A stretch of 64,000 nt of DNA, taken from positions 2,542,001 through 2,606,000 of the forward strand of contig NZ_CP059467.1 of NCBI RefSeq assembly GCF_017894365.1, in the 5' to 3' direction. This document shows positions 63,867 to 64,000 of the stretch, one piece after another. This DNA comes from Aromatoleum bremense. Lineage in GTDB: Bacteria; Pseudomonadota; Gammaproteobacteria; Burkholderiales; Rhodocyclaceae. The position numbers and the translations under genes were made by a program. The number at the start of each line of letters is the position of its first letter. The first letter of the stretch is position 1. The notes beneath the pieces are model-generated. The model searched no databases. It saw nothing but the letters and a program-made list of their open reading frames with translations, and was not told the origin of the DNA.

Positions 63867-64000
63867 GCGAACTCATCCTCTACAGCAGCGACGATGGCCG
63901 GACCCGGATTCACCTGCGGGCGGAAGGCGAAACGGTATGGTTGAGCCAGTTGGAAATTGCCGAACTGTTCCAGACCAGCAAGCAGAATGTCTCTCTGCAT
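63863..64000 (+). CDS. rhuM: RhuM-family protein, 5' part (cut by window end)
   Basis: Only the first 46 codons are visible: MSELILYSSDDGRTRIHLRA, then EGETVWLSQLEIAELFQTSKQNVSLH, the typical N-terminus of virulence RhuM-family proteins (helix-turn-helix-like). These genes often lie within restriction-modification or other defence loci; the molecular function is not settled. The ATGA overlap with the methyltransferase implies one operon. Confidence 0.82.
   Translation, partial: MSELILYSSDDGRTRIHLRAEGETVWLSQLEIAELFQTSKQNVSLH

Overview
The window is about 64 kb of GC-rich DNA (roughly 65-68 % by eye in most genes). It looks like the chromosome of a betaproteobacterium of the Azoarcus / Aromatoleum / Thauera type (Rhodocyclales). 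Three things support this: a cyclohexanecarboxyl-CoA ring-degradation cluster (badH, badI, aliB, badK), an ahcY-metF operon with an S-adenosylhomocysteine riboswitch, and a second-type infA next to a cold-shock gene. The genus is inferred from gene content; no rRNA gene is present.

Layout. 1-9.4 kb: lipopolysaccharide inner-core genes. msbA is on the plus strand, convergent with a tightly overlapping minus-strand operon hldA-type kinase > hldD > waaF > waaC > waaG > waaP > a double-kinase-domain protein. 9.5-24.1 kb: cobalamin salvage and uptake (cobC, cobS, cobT and cobU on minus; cobalamin riboswitch, btuB, btuC, btuD, cobA and bluB on plus). It is interrupted by a ccdAB toxin-antitoxin pair, a diguanylate-cyclase-like gene, and a 3.9 kb lower-GC island (18.46-22.34 kb) with a secreted DUF5648-type protein, a secreted subtilase and a truncated IS605-type tnpB.

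24.2-32.6 kb: a signalling module. Two membrane c-di-GMP proteins have nearly the same leader and sensor region (a 1.4 kb direct repeat) but opposite outputs: PAS-PAS-GGDEF (synthesis) and PAS-degenerate GGDEF-EAL (breakdown). They flank an ANTAR response regulator and a HisKA_2 histidine kinase. I consider this the most unusual arrangement in the window. 32.9-37.2 kb: a LysR regulator, a frameshifted acpH, an MscS channel, an asparagine-synthase-type gene remnant and a lytic transglycosylase.

37.2-49.1 kb: a group II intron 3' remnant abuts a 5'-truncated IS110 transposase, which runs directly into badH. Then come badI, aliB, a response-regulator fragment, a ParD-like/RelE toxin-antitoxin pair, a PaaY-like hexapeptide protein, ETF:quinone oxidoreductase, an IclR regulator with palindromic operators, badK, a 3-hydroxyacyl-CoA dehydrogenase and a thiolase. 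Together these convert cyclohexanecarboxyl-CoA to pimeloyl-CoA and onward by beta-oxidation, passing electrons to quinone.

49.1-64 kb: a HerA-like ATPase, a small protein, a DUF2182/DUF1326 pair, metF-ahcY with the SAH riboswitch, a cold-shock protein, infA with an apparent AUC start, an FtrABCD-type iron-uptake operon that includes a porin gene, and the start of a restriction/defence region (adenine methyltransferase and a RhuM-family gene cut by the window end).
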